A stretch of DNA of 64,000 nucleotides, taken from contig NZ_FOXJ01000006.1 of NCBI RefSeq assembly GCF_900115685.1, positions 1 to 64,000 on the forward strand, given 5' to 3'. Under the pieces are notes generated by a model, which was not told the origin of the DNA, searched no databases, and saw only the letters and a program-made list of their open reading frames with translations. Made by a program: the position numbers and the translations under genes. The stretch comes from Variovorax sp. 770b2 (GTDB lineage: Bacteria; Pseudomonadota; Gammaproteobacteria; Burkholderiales; Burkholderiaceae_C). Shown piece by piece: positions 1-9,481 of the stretch (position 1 is the first letter of the stretch; each line of letters begins with the position of its first letter).

Positions 1-602
1 TACGTGTCCAGCGCGTCAGCCAGCTTCATGATGGCTTCTTCGCCCAGCTTGCCCTTGTCGCCTTCCAGGGCGAGCTTGGCCGAGCCGTGGATGATCGGGG
101 TGTCGTCGCCAGGGAATTCGTACTTGTCCAGGAGCTCGCGCACTTCCATTTCGACCAGCTCGAGCAGTTCGGCGTCGTCGACCATGTCGCACTTGTTCAG
201 GAAAACGATGATGTAGCCCACGCCCACCTGGCGAGCCAGCAGGATGTGTTCACGCGTCTGGGGCATCGGGCCGTCGGCGGCCGAGCACACCAGGATGGCG
301 CCGTCCATTTGAGCGGCGCCCGTGATCATGTTCTTCACATAGTCGGCGTGGCCGGGGCAGTCCACGTGAGCGTAGTGGCGGTTGGCCGTTTCGTACTCGA
401 CGTGCGCGGTGTTGATCGTGATGCCGCGGGCCTTTTCTTCGGGCGCTGCGTCGATCTGGTCGTAAGCCTTGGCTTCGCCGCCGAACTTGGCCGACAGAAC
501 GGTTGCAATCGCAGCCGTCAGCGTCGTCTTGCCGTGGTCGACGTGACCGATCGTGCCCACGTTCACGTGCGGCTTGGTGCGGGTGAATTTACCTTTTGCC
601 AT
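1..602 (-). CDS. tuf: Elongation factor Tu, N-terminal part (runs off left edge)
   Basis: EF-Tu is the GTPase that delivers aminoacyl-tRNA to the ribosomal A site. About 200 N-terminal residues are visible. The G-domain motifs are intact: P-loop GHVDHGKT at residues 19-26, DCPGH at 80-84 and NKCD at 135-138. The protein begins MAKGKFTRTK, as beta-proteobacterial EF-Tu does. The C-terminal part, including domains 2 and 3, lies outside the window. It follows fusA on the same strand after a spacer of about 200 bases, the classical str operon order. Many proteobacteria have a second tuf copy elsewhere, which cannot be judged here. Confidence 0.98.
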   Translation of the reverse strand, partial: MAKGKFTRTKPHVNVGTIGHVDHGKTTLTAAIATVLSAKFGGEAKAYDQIDAAPEEKARGITINTAHVEYETANRHYAHVDCPGHADYVKNMITGAAQMDGAILVCSAADGPMPQTREHILLARQVGVGYIIVFLNKCDMVDDAELLELVEMEVRELLDKYEFPGDDTPIIHGSAKLALEGDKGKLGEEAIMKLADALDT

Positions 603-748
603 TTTTCAATCCTTGAAAGAGCATTCCCGTGTATTGGTTTTATGTCTGCACCCGATTGCTGGTTCGCCTCGCACGGGAACGCGGCGGCACCGGATCGCAG
701 ACAACGAAGGCCACGCACTGCGTGACCCTGCATTCTTTTCAATCAGTT

Positions 749-790
749 GGGGACAGAGCAGATTTGCTGCGCAAATCCTGGCCTGTCCCG
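749..790. repeat. REP-like palindrome in the fusA-tuf spacer
   Basis: Outer arms GGGACAG (750-756) and CTGTCCC (783-789) are perfect complements. Inner arms GATTTG and CAAATC pair as well, giving a two-stage stem-loop. It lies 9 bases after the fusA stop. There is no T-run, so it does not look like a strong terminator. It resembles the short extragenic palindromes common in Comamonadaceae (recalled, not searched), and as RNA it could stabilise or process the fusA-tuf transcript. Confidence 0.6.
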
Positions 791-798
791 CAAAGACA

Positions 799-2898
799 TT
801 ACTTAGCGCGAGCGGCCACGATGGCTTCGGCAACGTTGCGCGGAGCTTCAGCGTAATGCTTGAACTCCATCGTGTACGTAGCGCGGCCTTGCGACATCGA
901 GCGCAGCGTGGTCGAGTAGCCGAACATTTCCGACAGCGGCACTTCGGCCTTGATGGTCTTGCCGCCACCGATCATGTCTTCCATGCCCTGCACCATGCCG
1001 CGGCGTGAGGACAGGTCGCCCATCACGTTGCCGGCGTAGTCTTCAGGCGTCTCGACTTCCACAGCCATCATTGGCTCCAGGATCACGGGGCTGGCCTTGC
1101 GGGCGCCTTCCTTGAAACCGAAGATCGCGGCCATCTTGAACGCCATTTCGTTCGAGTCCACGTCGTGGTACGAGCCGAAGTGCAGCGTGACCTTGACGTC
1201 CACGACGGGGTAGCCCGCCAGCACGCCTTGGGTCAGCGCTTCGACAACGCCCTTTTCCACCGCGGGGATGTATTCGCGAGGAACCACACCGCCCTTGATG
1301 GCGTCGACGAACTCGAAGCCCTTGCCCGCTTCCTGCGGCTCGAGCTTCAGGACGACGTGGCCGTACTGGCCCTTGCCGCCCGACTGGCGAACGAACTTGC
1401 CTTCGGCATCTTCGACGGTCTTGCGGATCGTTTCGCGGTACGCCACTTGGGGCTTGCCCACGTTGGCTTCCACGCCGAATTCGCGCTTCATGCGGTCCAC
1501 GATGATTTCAAGGTGGAGCTCGCCCATGCCGGCGATGATGGTCTGGCCCGATTCTTCGTCGGTCTTGACGCGGAACGACGGGTCTTCCTGAGCGAGACGC
1601 TGCAGGGCGATGCCCATCTTTTCCTGGTCGACCTTGGTCTTGGGTTCGACGGCCTGCGAGATCACCGACTCCGGGAACACCATGCGTTCGAGCGTCAGGA
1701 TGGCTGCGGGATCGCACAGGGTTTCGCCCGTGGTCACTTCCTTCAGGCCAATGCAGGCTGCGATGTCGCCGGCGCGAATTTCGCTCACTTCGACGCGGTT
1801 GTTAGCGTGCATCTGCACGATCCGGCCGATGCGCTCTTTCTTGCCGCGCACCGGGTTGTAGACGCTGTCGCCCTTGGTCAGCACGCCCGAATAGACGCGC
1901 ACGAAGGTCAGCTGGCCGACGAACGGATCGGTCATGAGCTTGAATGCGAGCGCGGAGAACTTCTCGTCGTCGTCGGCCCGGCGGGTCGTCGGCACTTCGT
2001 CTTCGTCCATGCCCTTGACCGGCGGAATGTCGGTCGGTGCGGGCATGTATTCGACGACGGCGTCGAGCATGGCCTGCACGCCCTTGTTCTTGAAGGCCGA
2101 GCCGCACAGCATCGGCTGGATTTCACCGGCAATGGTGCGCTGGCGGATCGCGGCCTTGATTTCGACCTCGGTCAACTCGTTGCCTTCGAGGTACTTGTTC
2201 ATGAGCTCTTCGCTCGCTTCGGCAGCGGCTTCGACGAGCTTTTCGCGGTACTCGGCGCACACCTCGGCCAGGTCGGCCGGGATTTCGCCGTACTTGAAGG
2301 TCACGCCCTTTTCTTCGTCCCAGATGATCGACTTCATCTTCACGAGGTCGACGATGCCCTGGAAGCGCTCTTCGGCGCCGATCGGGATCTGGATCACGAC
2401 GGGGTTGGCCTTCAGGCGGTCCACCATCATCTGGCGCACGCGCAGGAAGTCGGCGCCGGTGCGGTCCATCTTGTTGACGAACGCGAGACGCGGAACCTTG
2501 TACTTGTTGGCCTGGCGCCAGACGGTTTCGGACTGGGGCTGCACGCCGCCGACCGCGTCGTACACCATGACAGCGCCGTCCAGCACGCGCATCGAGCGCT
2601 CGACTTCAATGGTGAAGTCGACGTGGCCGGGGGTGTCGATGATGTTGATGCGGTGTTCGTCGAACGTGCCCGCCATGCCCTTCCAGAAGCAGGTGGTGGC
2701 AGCCGAGGTGATCGTGATGCCGCGCTCTTGCTCTTGCTCCATCCAGTCCATCGTGGCGGCGCCATCGTGCACTTCACCGATCTTGTGGTTCACACCGGTG
2801 TAGAACAGGATGCGCTCGGTCGTCGTGGTCTTGCCGGCGTCGATGTGCGCGGAGATGCCGATGTTGCGGTAGCGCTCGATGGGGGTCTTGCGAGACAT
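799..2898 (-). CDS. fusA: Elongation factor G
   Basis: EF-G is the GTPase that drives translocation of tRNA and mRNA and, with RRF, ribosome recycling. It has 699 residues, the normal length. P-loop AHIDAGKTT starts at residue 17, DTPGH lies at 88-92 and NKMD at 142-145. The domain III-V region contains the usual GMGELHLE stretch. The gene sits between rpsG and tuf on the minus strand. The start at 2898 (MSRKTPIERY) matches the family start. Nothing is truncated. Confidence 0.99.
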   Translation of the reverse strand: MSRKTPIERYRNIGISAHIDAGKTTTTERILFYTGVNHKIGEVHDGAATMDWMEQEQERGITITSAATTCFWKGMAGTFDEHRINIIDTPGHVDFTIEVERSMRVLDGAVMVYDAVGGVQPQSETVWRQANKYKVPRLAFVNKMDRTGADFLRVRQMMVDRLKANPVVIQIPIGAEERFQGIVDLVKMKSIIWDEEKGVTFKYGEIPADLAEVCAEYREKLVEAAAEASEELMNKYLEGNELTEVEIKAAIRQRTIAGEIQPMLCGSAFKNKGVQAMLDAVVEYMPAPTDIPPVKGMDEDEVPTTRRADDDEKFSALAFKLMTDPFVGQLTFVRVYSGVLTKGDSVYNPVRGKKERIGRIVQMHANNRVEVSEIRAGDIAACIGLKEVTTGETLCDPAAILTLERMVFPESVISQAVEPKTKVDQEKMGIALQRLAQEDPSFRVKTDEESGQTIIAGMGELHLEIIVDRMKREFGVEANVGKPQVAYRETIRKTVEDAEGKFVRQSGGKGQYGHVVLKLEPQEAGKGFEFVDAIKGGVVPREYIPAVEKGVVEALTQGVLAGYPVVDVKVTLHFGSYHDVDSNEMAFKMAAIFGFKEGARKASPVILEPMMAVEVETPEDYAGNVMGDLSSRRGMVQGMEDMIGGGKTIKAEVPLSEMFGYSTTLRSMSQGRATYTMEFKHYAEAPRNVAEAIVAARAK

Positions 2899-2994
2899 GA
2901 TTTACTTTCGGGTTAAATGCGTTGAGCGCTGGGCCCTGAGCCCGGGCGACATCGCCCGAAACTCAACACCCAACGCCCAAGCGAAGTTTGATTC

Positions 2995-3468
2995 TTAGAA
3001 GCGGAAGTGGCTGAAGGCGCGGTTGGCTTCTGCCATGCGGTGCACTTCGTCGCGCTTCTTCATGGCGCCGCCACGGCCTTCGGTGGCTTCCATCAGTTCG
3101 TTGGCCAGACGCAGGGCCATCGACTTTTCGCCACGCTTGCGAGCGGCTTCCTTGATCCAGCGCATCGACAGGGCGAGGCGACGGACAGGGCGGACTTCGA
3201 CCGGCACCTGGTAGTTCGCACCACCGACGCGGCGCGACTTCACTTCGACCATCGGCTTCACGTTGTTGATGGCAACGGTGAAAGCTTCGAGCGGGTCCTT
3301 GTCAGGGTTCTTCTTTTCGATGAAGTCGAGTGCACCGTAAATGATGCGCTCGGCGATCGCCTTCTTGCCGCCTTCCATGATCACGTTCATGAATTTCGAC
3401 AGCTCGACATTGCCGTACTTGGGATCCGGCAGGATTTCACGTTTGGGGACTTCGCGACGACGTGGCAT
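2995..3468 (-). CDS. rpsG: 30S ribosomal protein S7
   Basis: S7 binds the 3' major domain of 16S rRNA and nucleates assembly of the 30S head. The 157 residues begin MPRRREVPKR and end FSHFRF, as in most bacterial S7 proteins without the E. coli K-12 extension. It is the second gene of the str operon, between rpsL and fusA. In E. coli S7 represses its own operon by binding the rpsL-rpsG spacer. The spacer here (3469-3617) has small stem-loops such as GACCC/GGGTC near 3540, but no E. coli-type site can be assigned by eye. Confidence 0.99.
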   Translation of the reverse strand: MPRRREVPKREILPDPKYGNVELSKFMNVIMEGGKKAIAERIIYGALDFIEKKNPDKDPLEAFTVAINNVKPMVEVKSRRVGGANYQVPVEVRPVRRLALSMRWIKEAARKRGEKSMALRLANELMEATEGRGGAMKKRDEVHRMAEANRAFSHFRF

Positions 3469-3617
3469 TTTTTAACCTCTTTGCTTCAGTTGGCACCGTT
3501 TCCGGTACCGCGAGAGCCAGTTCGGACTCTCACTTACTCGACCCGACATTGGGTCACTTCGTTCGATGTGCCCGCCAAGGCAACCGAACACCGTTTGTTT
3601 TCCGACGACAGGAAGGC

Positions 3618-3995
3618 TTAGGCCTTCTTGGGACGCTTTGCGCCGTACTTGGAGCGCGACTGCTTGCGGTCTTTCACGCCTTGCAAGTCGAGTGAACCGC
3701 GCACGATGTGGTAGCGAACACCGGGCAAGTCCTTGACACGACCGCCGCGAACCAGCACGACGCTGTGTTCCTGCAGGTTGTGGCCTTCGCCGCCGATGTA
3801 GGAGATGACTTCGAAGCCATTGGTCAGACGGACCTTGGCAACTTTACGAAGCGCCGAGTTGGGCTTCTTGGGGGTCGTGGTGTAGACCCGGGTGCAGACA
3901 CCGCGACGTTGCGGCGAGTTCTGCATGGCAGGGCTCTTCGAATTGATCTTTTCGACCGTTCGACCCTGACGCACCAGTTGATTGATGGTTGGCAT
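3618..3995 (-). CDS. rpsL: 30S ribosomal protein S12
   Basis: S12 sits at the decoding centre and affects translational accuracy. The 125-residue form starting MPTINQLVRQ at 3995 is the family start. The frame is open for 52 codons further upstream, but that segment lies in the leader and is unlike S12. The PKKPNSA loop carries lysine at position 43, and KDLPGVRYH is present. These are wild-type residues at the classical streptomycin-resistance positions, so this allele predicts sensitivity through S12. It is the first gene of the str operon, behind the promoter at 4124-4151. Confidence 0.99.
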   Translation of the reverse strand: MPTINQLVRQGRTVEKINSKSPAMQNSPQRRGVCTRVYTTTPKKPNSALRKVAKVRLTNGFEVISYIGGEGHNLQEHSVVLVRGGRVKDLPGVRYHIVRGSLDLQGVKDRKQSRSKYGAKRPKKA

Positions 3996-4123
3996 GAATG
4001 AATTAGTCCCAAAACAACCCGGCCTTGGCTGTGAAACCGTCCTTGTCCTTGACGTGACGCAAGGAAAGGAAGCCGGGAATAACGAAAACGTGAAACCCTT
4101 CGGAAAATTCCGAAAAGCCCACG

Positions 4124-4151
4124 AGTATAGCAGGCGGGCTTGAAACGGCAA
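4124..4151 (-). promoter_or_regulatory. Sigma-70-type promoter of the str operon
   Basis: Reading leftward, a -35-like TTGCCG (4151-4146) is separated by 16 bases from a strong -10 TATACT (4129-4124). It lies 129 bases before the rpsL start and just after the end of the upstream carboxypeptidase gene. The leader contains a short TTCGGAA/TTCCGAA stem (4099-4114). Position and match suggest the main promoter for rpsL-rpsG-fusA-tuf. No start site has been mapped. Confidence 0.65.
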
Positions 4152-4199
4152 GGTCAGGCGCGGCCAGCGACAGCTGGCGGCCTCACCCGCCGGAGCCCC

Positions 4200-5414
4200 T
4201 TACTTGATCCAGAGGCGGATTGCATCCCAGGCGCGGCCAAAGATGCCAGCCTGCTCGACGGCTTCCAGGGCAACCAGCGGCACGTCCGCCACCGGCTGGT
4301 CGTCCAGGGTCACCTTGAGCGAGCCCACGGCCTGGTACTTGGTGAACGGCGCCACCAGGGGGTCGGGGCGCGCGACCTGGGTCTTGATCTTGCTGGCAGT
4401 GCCGGCGGGAACCGCCACCACGATGGCCTCCGGGCGGCCCAGCTTGAGGACATTGGCCTTGCCCTTCCAGACCGCGGGTGTGGCCGCCGGCTGGCCGGCG
4501 TCGAACAGGCGGACGGCATCGTAGGCCGTGTAGCCCCAGTTCAGCAGCTTCTGCGATTCGTTGGCGCGCACGGTCTCGCCCGAGGCGCCCAGCACGATCG
4601 ACAACAGGCGGCGGCCGCCGGTCAGGTTCGGAAAATCGCGCTTGGCGGTGGCGATCATGCAGTAGCCGGCGGCTTCGGTATGGCCGGTCTTCAGGCCATC
4701 GACGGTGGGGTCGCGAAACAGCAGCAGGTTGCGATTGGTGTCGTTGGTCGACGGCGTGCCCGGGTAGCGGTACTTCTTGATGGCGTAGTACTTGGCTTCT
4801 TCCGGAAAGTCCCGCACCAGGCGGGTCGCCAGGATGCTCAGGTCGCGGGCCGTGGTGGTGTGGCCGGGCGCCGTGAGACCTTCCGGATTCTTGTAGCTCG
4901 TGTTCTTCATGCCCAGCGCCTTGGCCTGGGCGTTCATGAGTTCGACGAAATGCTCGACCGTTCCGCCCACGCCTTCGGCCAGCGCGACCGTGGCGTCGTT
5001 GCCCGACTGCACGATCAGCCCCTTGATCAGGTCTTCGACCGGCACCTGCATCTTCGGGTCGATGAACATGCGGGAACCAGGCATCTTCCAGGCGCGCTGG
5101 CTGACCGGGAAGGTCTGGGTCAGCGTGATCTTCTTGGCGCGCAGCGCGTCGAACACGATGTAGGCCGACATCAGCTTGGTGAGCGAAGCCGGCTCCACGG
5201 GGCTGTCGATGTCCTTCTGCGCAAGGATCTGGTTGGCGGTCACGTCCAGCAGCAGGTAGCTGCGCGCGGCGATTTCGGGCGGTGCCGGCACCTGCGCGGC
5301 AGCGATCACGCCGACCGAGGCAGCAGCAGTCAGCACCAGTGCGCGGAGCGCATTGAAAAAACGGTTCATGGGGAGGATGAGAAGAGACGAAAACAAAGCC
5401 CGTGAGGCTTTCAT
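4200..5414 (-). CDS. dacC: D-alanyl-D-alanine carboxypeptidase (PBP5/6 type)
   Basis: Low-molecular-mass penicillin-binding protein that trims the terminal D-Ala from peptidoglycan pentapeptides in the periplasm. Counting from the 5414 start, the serine catalytic motifs are all present: SLTK at 77-80, SGN at 137-139 and KTG at 242-244. A C-terminal PBP5-type beta domain and an amphipathic tail ending RLWIK follow. The start at 5414 overlaps the preceding hydrolase stop as ATGA. An alternative start at 5369 (MNRFFNALR) would give a shorter, more typical signal peptide with cleavage near AAAQ. Neither has a good Shine-Dalgarno. The symbol is used in the broad dacA/dacC sense. Confidence 0.93.
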   Translation of the reverse strand: MKASRALFSSLLILPMNRFFNALRALVLTAAASVGVIAAAQVPAPPEIAARSYLLLDVTANQILAQKDIDSPVEPASLTKLMSAYIVFDALRAKKITLTQTFPVSQRAWKMPGSRMFIDPKMQVPVEDLIKGLIVQSGNDATVALAEGVGGTVEHFVELMNAQAKALGMKNTSYKNPEGLTAPGHTTTARDLSILATRLVRDFPEEAKYYAIKKYRYPGTPSTNDTNRNLLLFRDPTVDGLKTGHTEAAGYCMIATAKRDFPNLTGGRRLLSIVLGASGETVRANESQKLLNWGYTAYDAVRLFDAGQPAATPAVWKGKANVLKLGRPEAIVVAVPAGTASKIKTQVARPDPLVAPFTKYQAVGSLKVTLDDQPVADVPLVALEAVEQAGIFGRAWDAIRLWIK

Positions 5415-6043
5415 TCAATGCCCGCGCGGAGGTGGCGGGCAACCAGACTTTTGAGCAGCGGCAATTGTCCGTGAAAGAAATGGCCGCCCCCGGGAATAAC
5501 CGTGACAGGAAGTGACTGTGGCCGCGCCCAGTCCATCACGGCGGCCAGCGGCACGGTGTCGTCGGCTTCGCCGTGGACCACGAGCATGCGATCGTGGGCT
5601 TCAACCGGCAGCGTGGCCACGGTGTTGCGCGCGGCGGCCGTACCGACCAGCACGACTTGCTTGATGTCGCGCGCGGTCCAGAGCCTTTCAGCAGCGCCGC
5701 AGGCAACGAAAGCGCCGAACGAGAAACCGGCAATGGCCAGCGGGCCTTCGGGCGCCAGCTGGCTGACGACATTCAGCATGTCTTCCAGCTCGCCGCGCCC
5801 TTCGTCGTGCACGCCTTCGCTGGCGCCGACGCCCCGGAAGTTGAAACGCACCGTCGTCCAGCCGCACGACACGAAAGCACGCGCCAGGGTCTGCACGACC
5901 TTGTTGTCCATCGTGCCGCCGAACAGCGGATGCGGATGGGCGATCACCGCGATGCCACGCGGGTCACCCGCCGGCTGGTCGCGCTGCACCTCGATCGCAC
6001 CGGCGGCGCCTTGGAGGGTGATCTTTTCGGTCTGGGAATTCAT
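5411..6043 (-). CDS. Alpha/beta hydrolase, short-chain type
   Basis: A 210-residue alpha/beta hydrolase of the small esterase-like group often annotated next to PBP5-type genes. The nucleophile elbow is GFSFG with Ser108. A likely acid is Asp161 in HGEADDTVP and the base is His188 in GGGHFFHG. The HPHPLFGG stretch near residues 36-43 is typical of this subfamily. No signal peptide is seen, so it is probably cytoplasmic. Its stop overlaps the downstream carboxypeptidase start by four bases, implying translational coupling. The substrate is unknown. Confidence 0.85.
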   Translation of the reverse strand: MNSQTEKITLQGAAGAIEVQRDQPAGDPRGIAVIAHPHPLFGGTMDNKVVQTLARAFVSCGWTTVRFNFRGVGASEGVHDEGRGELEDMLNVVSQLAPEGPLAIAGFSFGAFVACGAAERLWTARDIKQVVLVGTAAARNTVATLPVEAHDRMLVVHGEADDTVPLAAVMDWARPQSLPVTVIPGGGHFFHGQLPLLKSLVARHLRAGIE

Positions 6044-6115
6044 GGCTGGGATGGGTGGGCGGTCCGGCAGCGCCGGTCGGGGAGCACGGTACGAGCGGCG
6101 AGCTCGCGGGAAAGT

Positions 6116-6466
6116 TCAGCGCCCGACGTCGGCGGGCAAGAGGAGCCGCTCGACGACCTCGCCGTTCTTCAGGTGCGACTCGACGATCTCGTCGATGTCG
6201 TCGGCATCGACGAAGGTGTACCAGACGGCTTCCGGGTAAACCACCGCCACCGGCCCGCCGGCGCAGCGATCCAGGCACCCCGCCTTGTTGACCCGCACCT
6301 TGCCGGGCCCGGAGAGCCCCGCTTCCTTCACCTTCGCCTTGCAGCGATCGAAGCCTTCCTGCGCGTTGTGCATGGCGCAGGAGTCTTCGCCGTTCTTGCG
6401 CTCGTTGAGGCAGAAGAAGATATGGCGGCCGTAGTAGCCGGACGCGGCAGGGTTGGGACTGGGCAT
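6116..6466 (-). CDS. Thioredoxin-like [2Fe-2S] ferredoxin
   Basis: A 116-residue protein of the thioredoxin-fold [2Fe-2S] ferredoxin family (NuoE-like fold, often called (2Fe-2S) ferredoxin domain protein). Candidate cluster ligands are Cys19, Cys30, Cys64 and Cys68, the last two in the typical AGCLDRCAGGP loop. It would act as a one-electron carrier in the cytoplasm; its partner is not evident. It starts 73 bases after the stop of the VanZ-like gene's 3' neighbour side and precedes the hydrolase gene on the same strand. The start at 6466 begins MPSPNPAASG. Confidence 0.85.
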   Translation of the reverse strand: MPSPNPAASGYYGRHIFFCLNERKNGEDSCAMHNAQEGFDRCKAKVKEAGLSGPGKVRVNKAGCLDRCAGGPVAVVYPEAVWYTFVDADDIDEIVESHLKNGEVVERLLLPADVGR

Positions 6467-6501
6467 CGGTCGATTTTAATGACGCCATCCCGACATCGGC
6501 G

Positions 6502-7626
6502 CTACGACGCGAGCCGCCCCCTGCGGGACAGGGCCGCCACCACGTACGCCAGCACCGCGAAGGGCCAGATCCACCCCAGCCACTGGGCCAGCCCGTGAAA
6601 GCGGATGAATCGCCCCTGCTCCCAGGTGGCCAGGGTCTGCGCGAAGTACGCGCTCTCGGGGGCCTGGTTCAGCAGGCTCAGCTGGAGCACGAGCCCCACC
6701 AGCAACAACGCCGCGCAGAGGCGCCGCGGCGCCGCCACGAGCAGCACGCCCGCAACGAGTGCAGCCGCCATGCCGACCTGAACGGGAAGATCCAGCCACG
6801 CCCAGGCATGCGCGGGGCCGTAGCTCAAGGCCGCCGACAGCGCCGACGCCGCGAAGCCCGCCAGAAAGATCAGCGGGAGCAGCACCGCGCGCTGCACCAC
6901 CGTGCGCGCCACCAGGTAGCCCAGCAGGCAGGGCACCAGCGCACCGAGCATCACGCACAGCAGTTCCACCGCGGGCACCAGGGGCTCGAGCTCGAACTGG
7001 CGCACAGGCAACCAGTCGATGAAGGGCGTGTCGAGCAGCCATTCGGAGATCGCGACCTCGAGCCGCTCGAACACCTGCCCCAGCCCGAAGGTGACGGCGG
7101 CCGGAAACAGCAGGGCGAACGGCCAGAGCGCGAGCAGCACGAGGGCGCCGCGCGAATCTTCGACGAACCATTGCGAGCGCGCACGGCCCCAGTGCGCCAC
7201 CGCCCCCAGGCGCTCGAGCGCCACCGCCAGCACGGCGCCCAGGACCGTGCCGGTCGTGTTCAGCCCCAGGTCGACGTTGGAAGGGATGCGCACGGGCAGG
7301 TAGCTCTGCAGCGTCTCCATTGCGAAGGCGATCGCCGCGCCGGCCGCGGTGGCGCGCAGCACCGCGCCCCAGACACCGGCGGTCCGGCGCGTGCGCAGCA
7401 CCGCGAGGGCGCACAGGAAGCCGAAGGGCACGTAGCCCGCGACGTTGACCGCGAAGTCGAAACCCGTCCAGTACTTGGGCCAGGGCGCCGACAGATAGGC
7501 CCAGGGCGCGATGCCCTGGTCGCGCCAGTCGGCAAAGGGATAGAGGCTCGCGTAGACGATCAGCGCCGCGTAGGCGAGCGCGAGGGGAAGCGCGGCGGAC
7601 TTGTGCGGCTTCTCCACCGTGTCCAT
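6502..7626 (-). CDS. VanZ-like integral membrane protein
   Basis: A 374-residue polytopic membrane protein. The first half resembles VanZ-like domains: an early helix with YASLYPFADW, then a FDFAVNVAGYVPFGF stretch, then ETLQSYLPVRIPSN. Six to eight hydrophobic helices continue to the C-terminus. The frame is open for about 187 codons upstream, but that region overlaps hemJ in another frame. The start MDTVEKPHK at 7626 is therefore preferred, 5 bases after the hemJ stop. VanZ itself confers low-level teicoplanin resistance, but most chromosomal relatives have no known function. Confidence 0.8.
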   Translation of the reverse strand: MDTVEKPHKSAALPLALAYAALIVYASLYPFADWRDQGIAPWAYLSAPWPKYWTGFDFAVNVAGYVPFGFLCALAVLRTRRTAGVWGAVLRATAAGAAIAFAMETLQSYLPVRIPSNVDLGLNTTGTVLGAVLAVALERLGAVAHWGRARSQWFVEDSRGALVLLALWPFALLFPAAVTFGLGQVFERLEVAISEWLLDTPFIDWLPVRQFELEPLVPAVELLCVMLGALVPCLLGYLVARTVVQRAVLLPLIFLAGFAASALSAALSYGPAHAWAWLDLPVQVGMAAALVAGVLLVAAPRRLCAALLLVGLVLQLSLLNQAPESAYFAQTLATWEQGRFIRFHGLAQWLGWIWPFAVLAYVVAALSRRGRLAS

Positions 7627-7631
7627 CGGGC

Positions 7632-8060
7632 TCAGAAGGGCTTCACGACGACCAGGATCACGATACCCAGCAGCAGCAGCACCGGCAACTCGTTGAACCA
7701 GCGGTACCAGCGGTCGTTGCGCTGGTTGCCTCCCGCCGCAAAACGCCGCAGCAGCACGCCGCAGCCATGGTGATAACCGATGACCACCAGCACCAGCGCC
7801 AGCTTGGCGTGCATCCAGCCGTTGCCCGGCCCACGCCCGATGCCGTAGCCCAACCAGAGCCACAGGCCGAAGCCCAGCGCCGGGACGGCCAGGAAAGTGG
7901 TGAACCGCAGCAGCTTGCGCGCCATCAGCAGCAGGCGTTCGCGCTCGGCGACCGACTCCGGCGGCACCATCGCAAGATTGACGAAGATCCGCGGCAGATA
8001 GAAAAGCCCGGCGAACCAGCTTGCGATGAAGACGATGTGGAGAGATTTGACCCAGAGCAT
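7632..8060 (-). CDS. hemJ: HemJ-type protoporphyrinogen IX oxidase
   Basis: A 142-residue membrane protein with four predicted helices. It matches the HemJ (UPF0093, formerly CopD-like) pattern: WVKSLHIVF with His8, AGLFYLPRIFV with Arg24, GWMHAKL with His84 and Lys86, and a VILVVVKPF C-terminus. HemJ converts protoporphyrinogen IX to protoporphyrin IX late in heme synthesis in bacteria without HemG or HemY. The gene is divergent from hemB (8404), which supports the heme assignment. A leftward terminator at about 8129-8160 separates it from anything upstream. Confidence 0.85.
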   Translation of the reverse strand: MLWVKSLHIVFIASWFAGLFYLPRIFVNLAMVPPESVAERERLLLMARKLLRFTTFLAVPALGFGLWLWLGYGIGRGPGNGWMHAKLALVLVVIGYHHGCGVLLRRFAAGGNQRNDRWYRWFNELPVLLLLGIVILVVVKPF

Positions 8061-8128
8061 GGCGGCAGTTTAGTGGTGCACCGCGCTGTCGCACGGGGTC
8101 GTCCCATAACGCCCGGGGAGTCCTGGAC

Positions 8129-8231
8129 AAAAAAAAGCCCGACGTCTTCACGTCGGGCTGGGAAGCCCTTTTGCTGTCACACATCAAGGCACCCGCTCAG
8201 GGAGGAAAAGCGGGGAGCGGCAAGCCGCCCG
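8129..8231 (-). ncRNA. Candidate small RNA in the hemJ-hemB spacer
   Basis: Predicted transcript of about 100 nt reading leftward from near 8231. Just upstream are -35 TTGAAA (8266-8261), a 17-base spacer and -10 TAAATT (8243-8238). It ends in a GCCCGACGT/ACGTCGGGC hairpin followed by eight Ts (about 8129-8158), an intrinsic terminator. A 5' hairpin pairs AGCGGG with CCCGCT. Between the hairpins lies an unpaired pyrimidine stretch UUUUCCUCCC that is complementary to Shine-Dalgarno sequences. No protein fits. The promoter-transcript-terminator arrangement is seen directly; expression and function are inference. Confidence 0.55.
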
Positions 8232-8237
8232 CTTCAG

Positions 8238-8266
8238 AATTTAACAAAGACGAAACAAGGTTTCAA
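8238..8266 (-). promoter_or_regulatory. Promoter for the candidate small RNA
   Basis: TTGAAA at 8266-8261 matches the -35 consensus at 5 of 6 positions and TAAATT at 8243-8238 matches the -10 at 4 of 6, with an ideal 17-base spacing. The predicted start is about 7 bases further left, with the terminator 100 bases downstream. Confidence 0.5.
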
Positions 8267-8319
8267 GCGACCAAGGCACTTTCTTTGTGATTCATAACTA
8301 TTTATTTAGAACTTTATAG

Positions 8320-8347
8320 CTACGAATTTCCGTAGTTGTCAGACAAC
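8320..8347. promoter_or_regulatory. Tandem small palindromes upstream of hemB
   Basis: In the AT-rich stretch before hemB, CTACG (8320-8324) pairs with CGTAG (8331-8335). It is followed by the perfect palindrome GTTGTC-A-GACAAC (8335-8347). They lie 57-84 bases before the hemB start. They could be an operator for hemB or for the divergent unit; no regulator is recognised. Confidence 0.35.
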
Positions 8348-8403
8348 CTGTCCCGCAGGCGACAACACGACGGCCGAATGCTTCAGGCACAATTTTCGGG
8401 ATT

Positions 8404-9417
<1,014 letters not shown>

Positions 9418-9481
9418 TAGCTACCCAGGCCCATGGCACATGGGCGAGCTGGGCGGTTTGATGGAAAACCAAGGTCGGGCC

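Noticed and set aside
1165..2916. A 583-codon plus-strand frame opposite fusA
   Set aside because: Antisense shadow of a highly conserved gene, with no motif and a His/Asp/Val-rich composition typical of such shadows.
6502..7626. A glycopeptide resistance gene because of VanZ similarity
   Set aside because: VanZ-like domains are widespread in membrane proteins without resistance function, and no other van genes are present.
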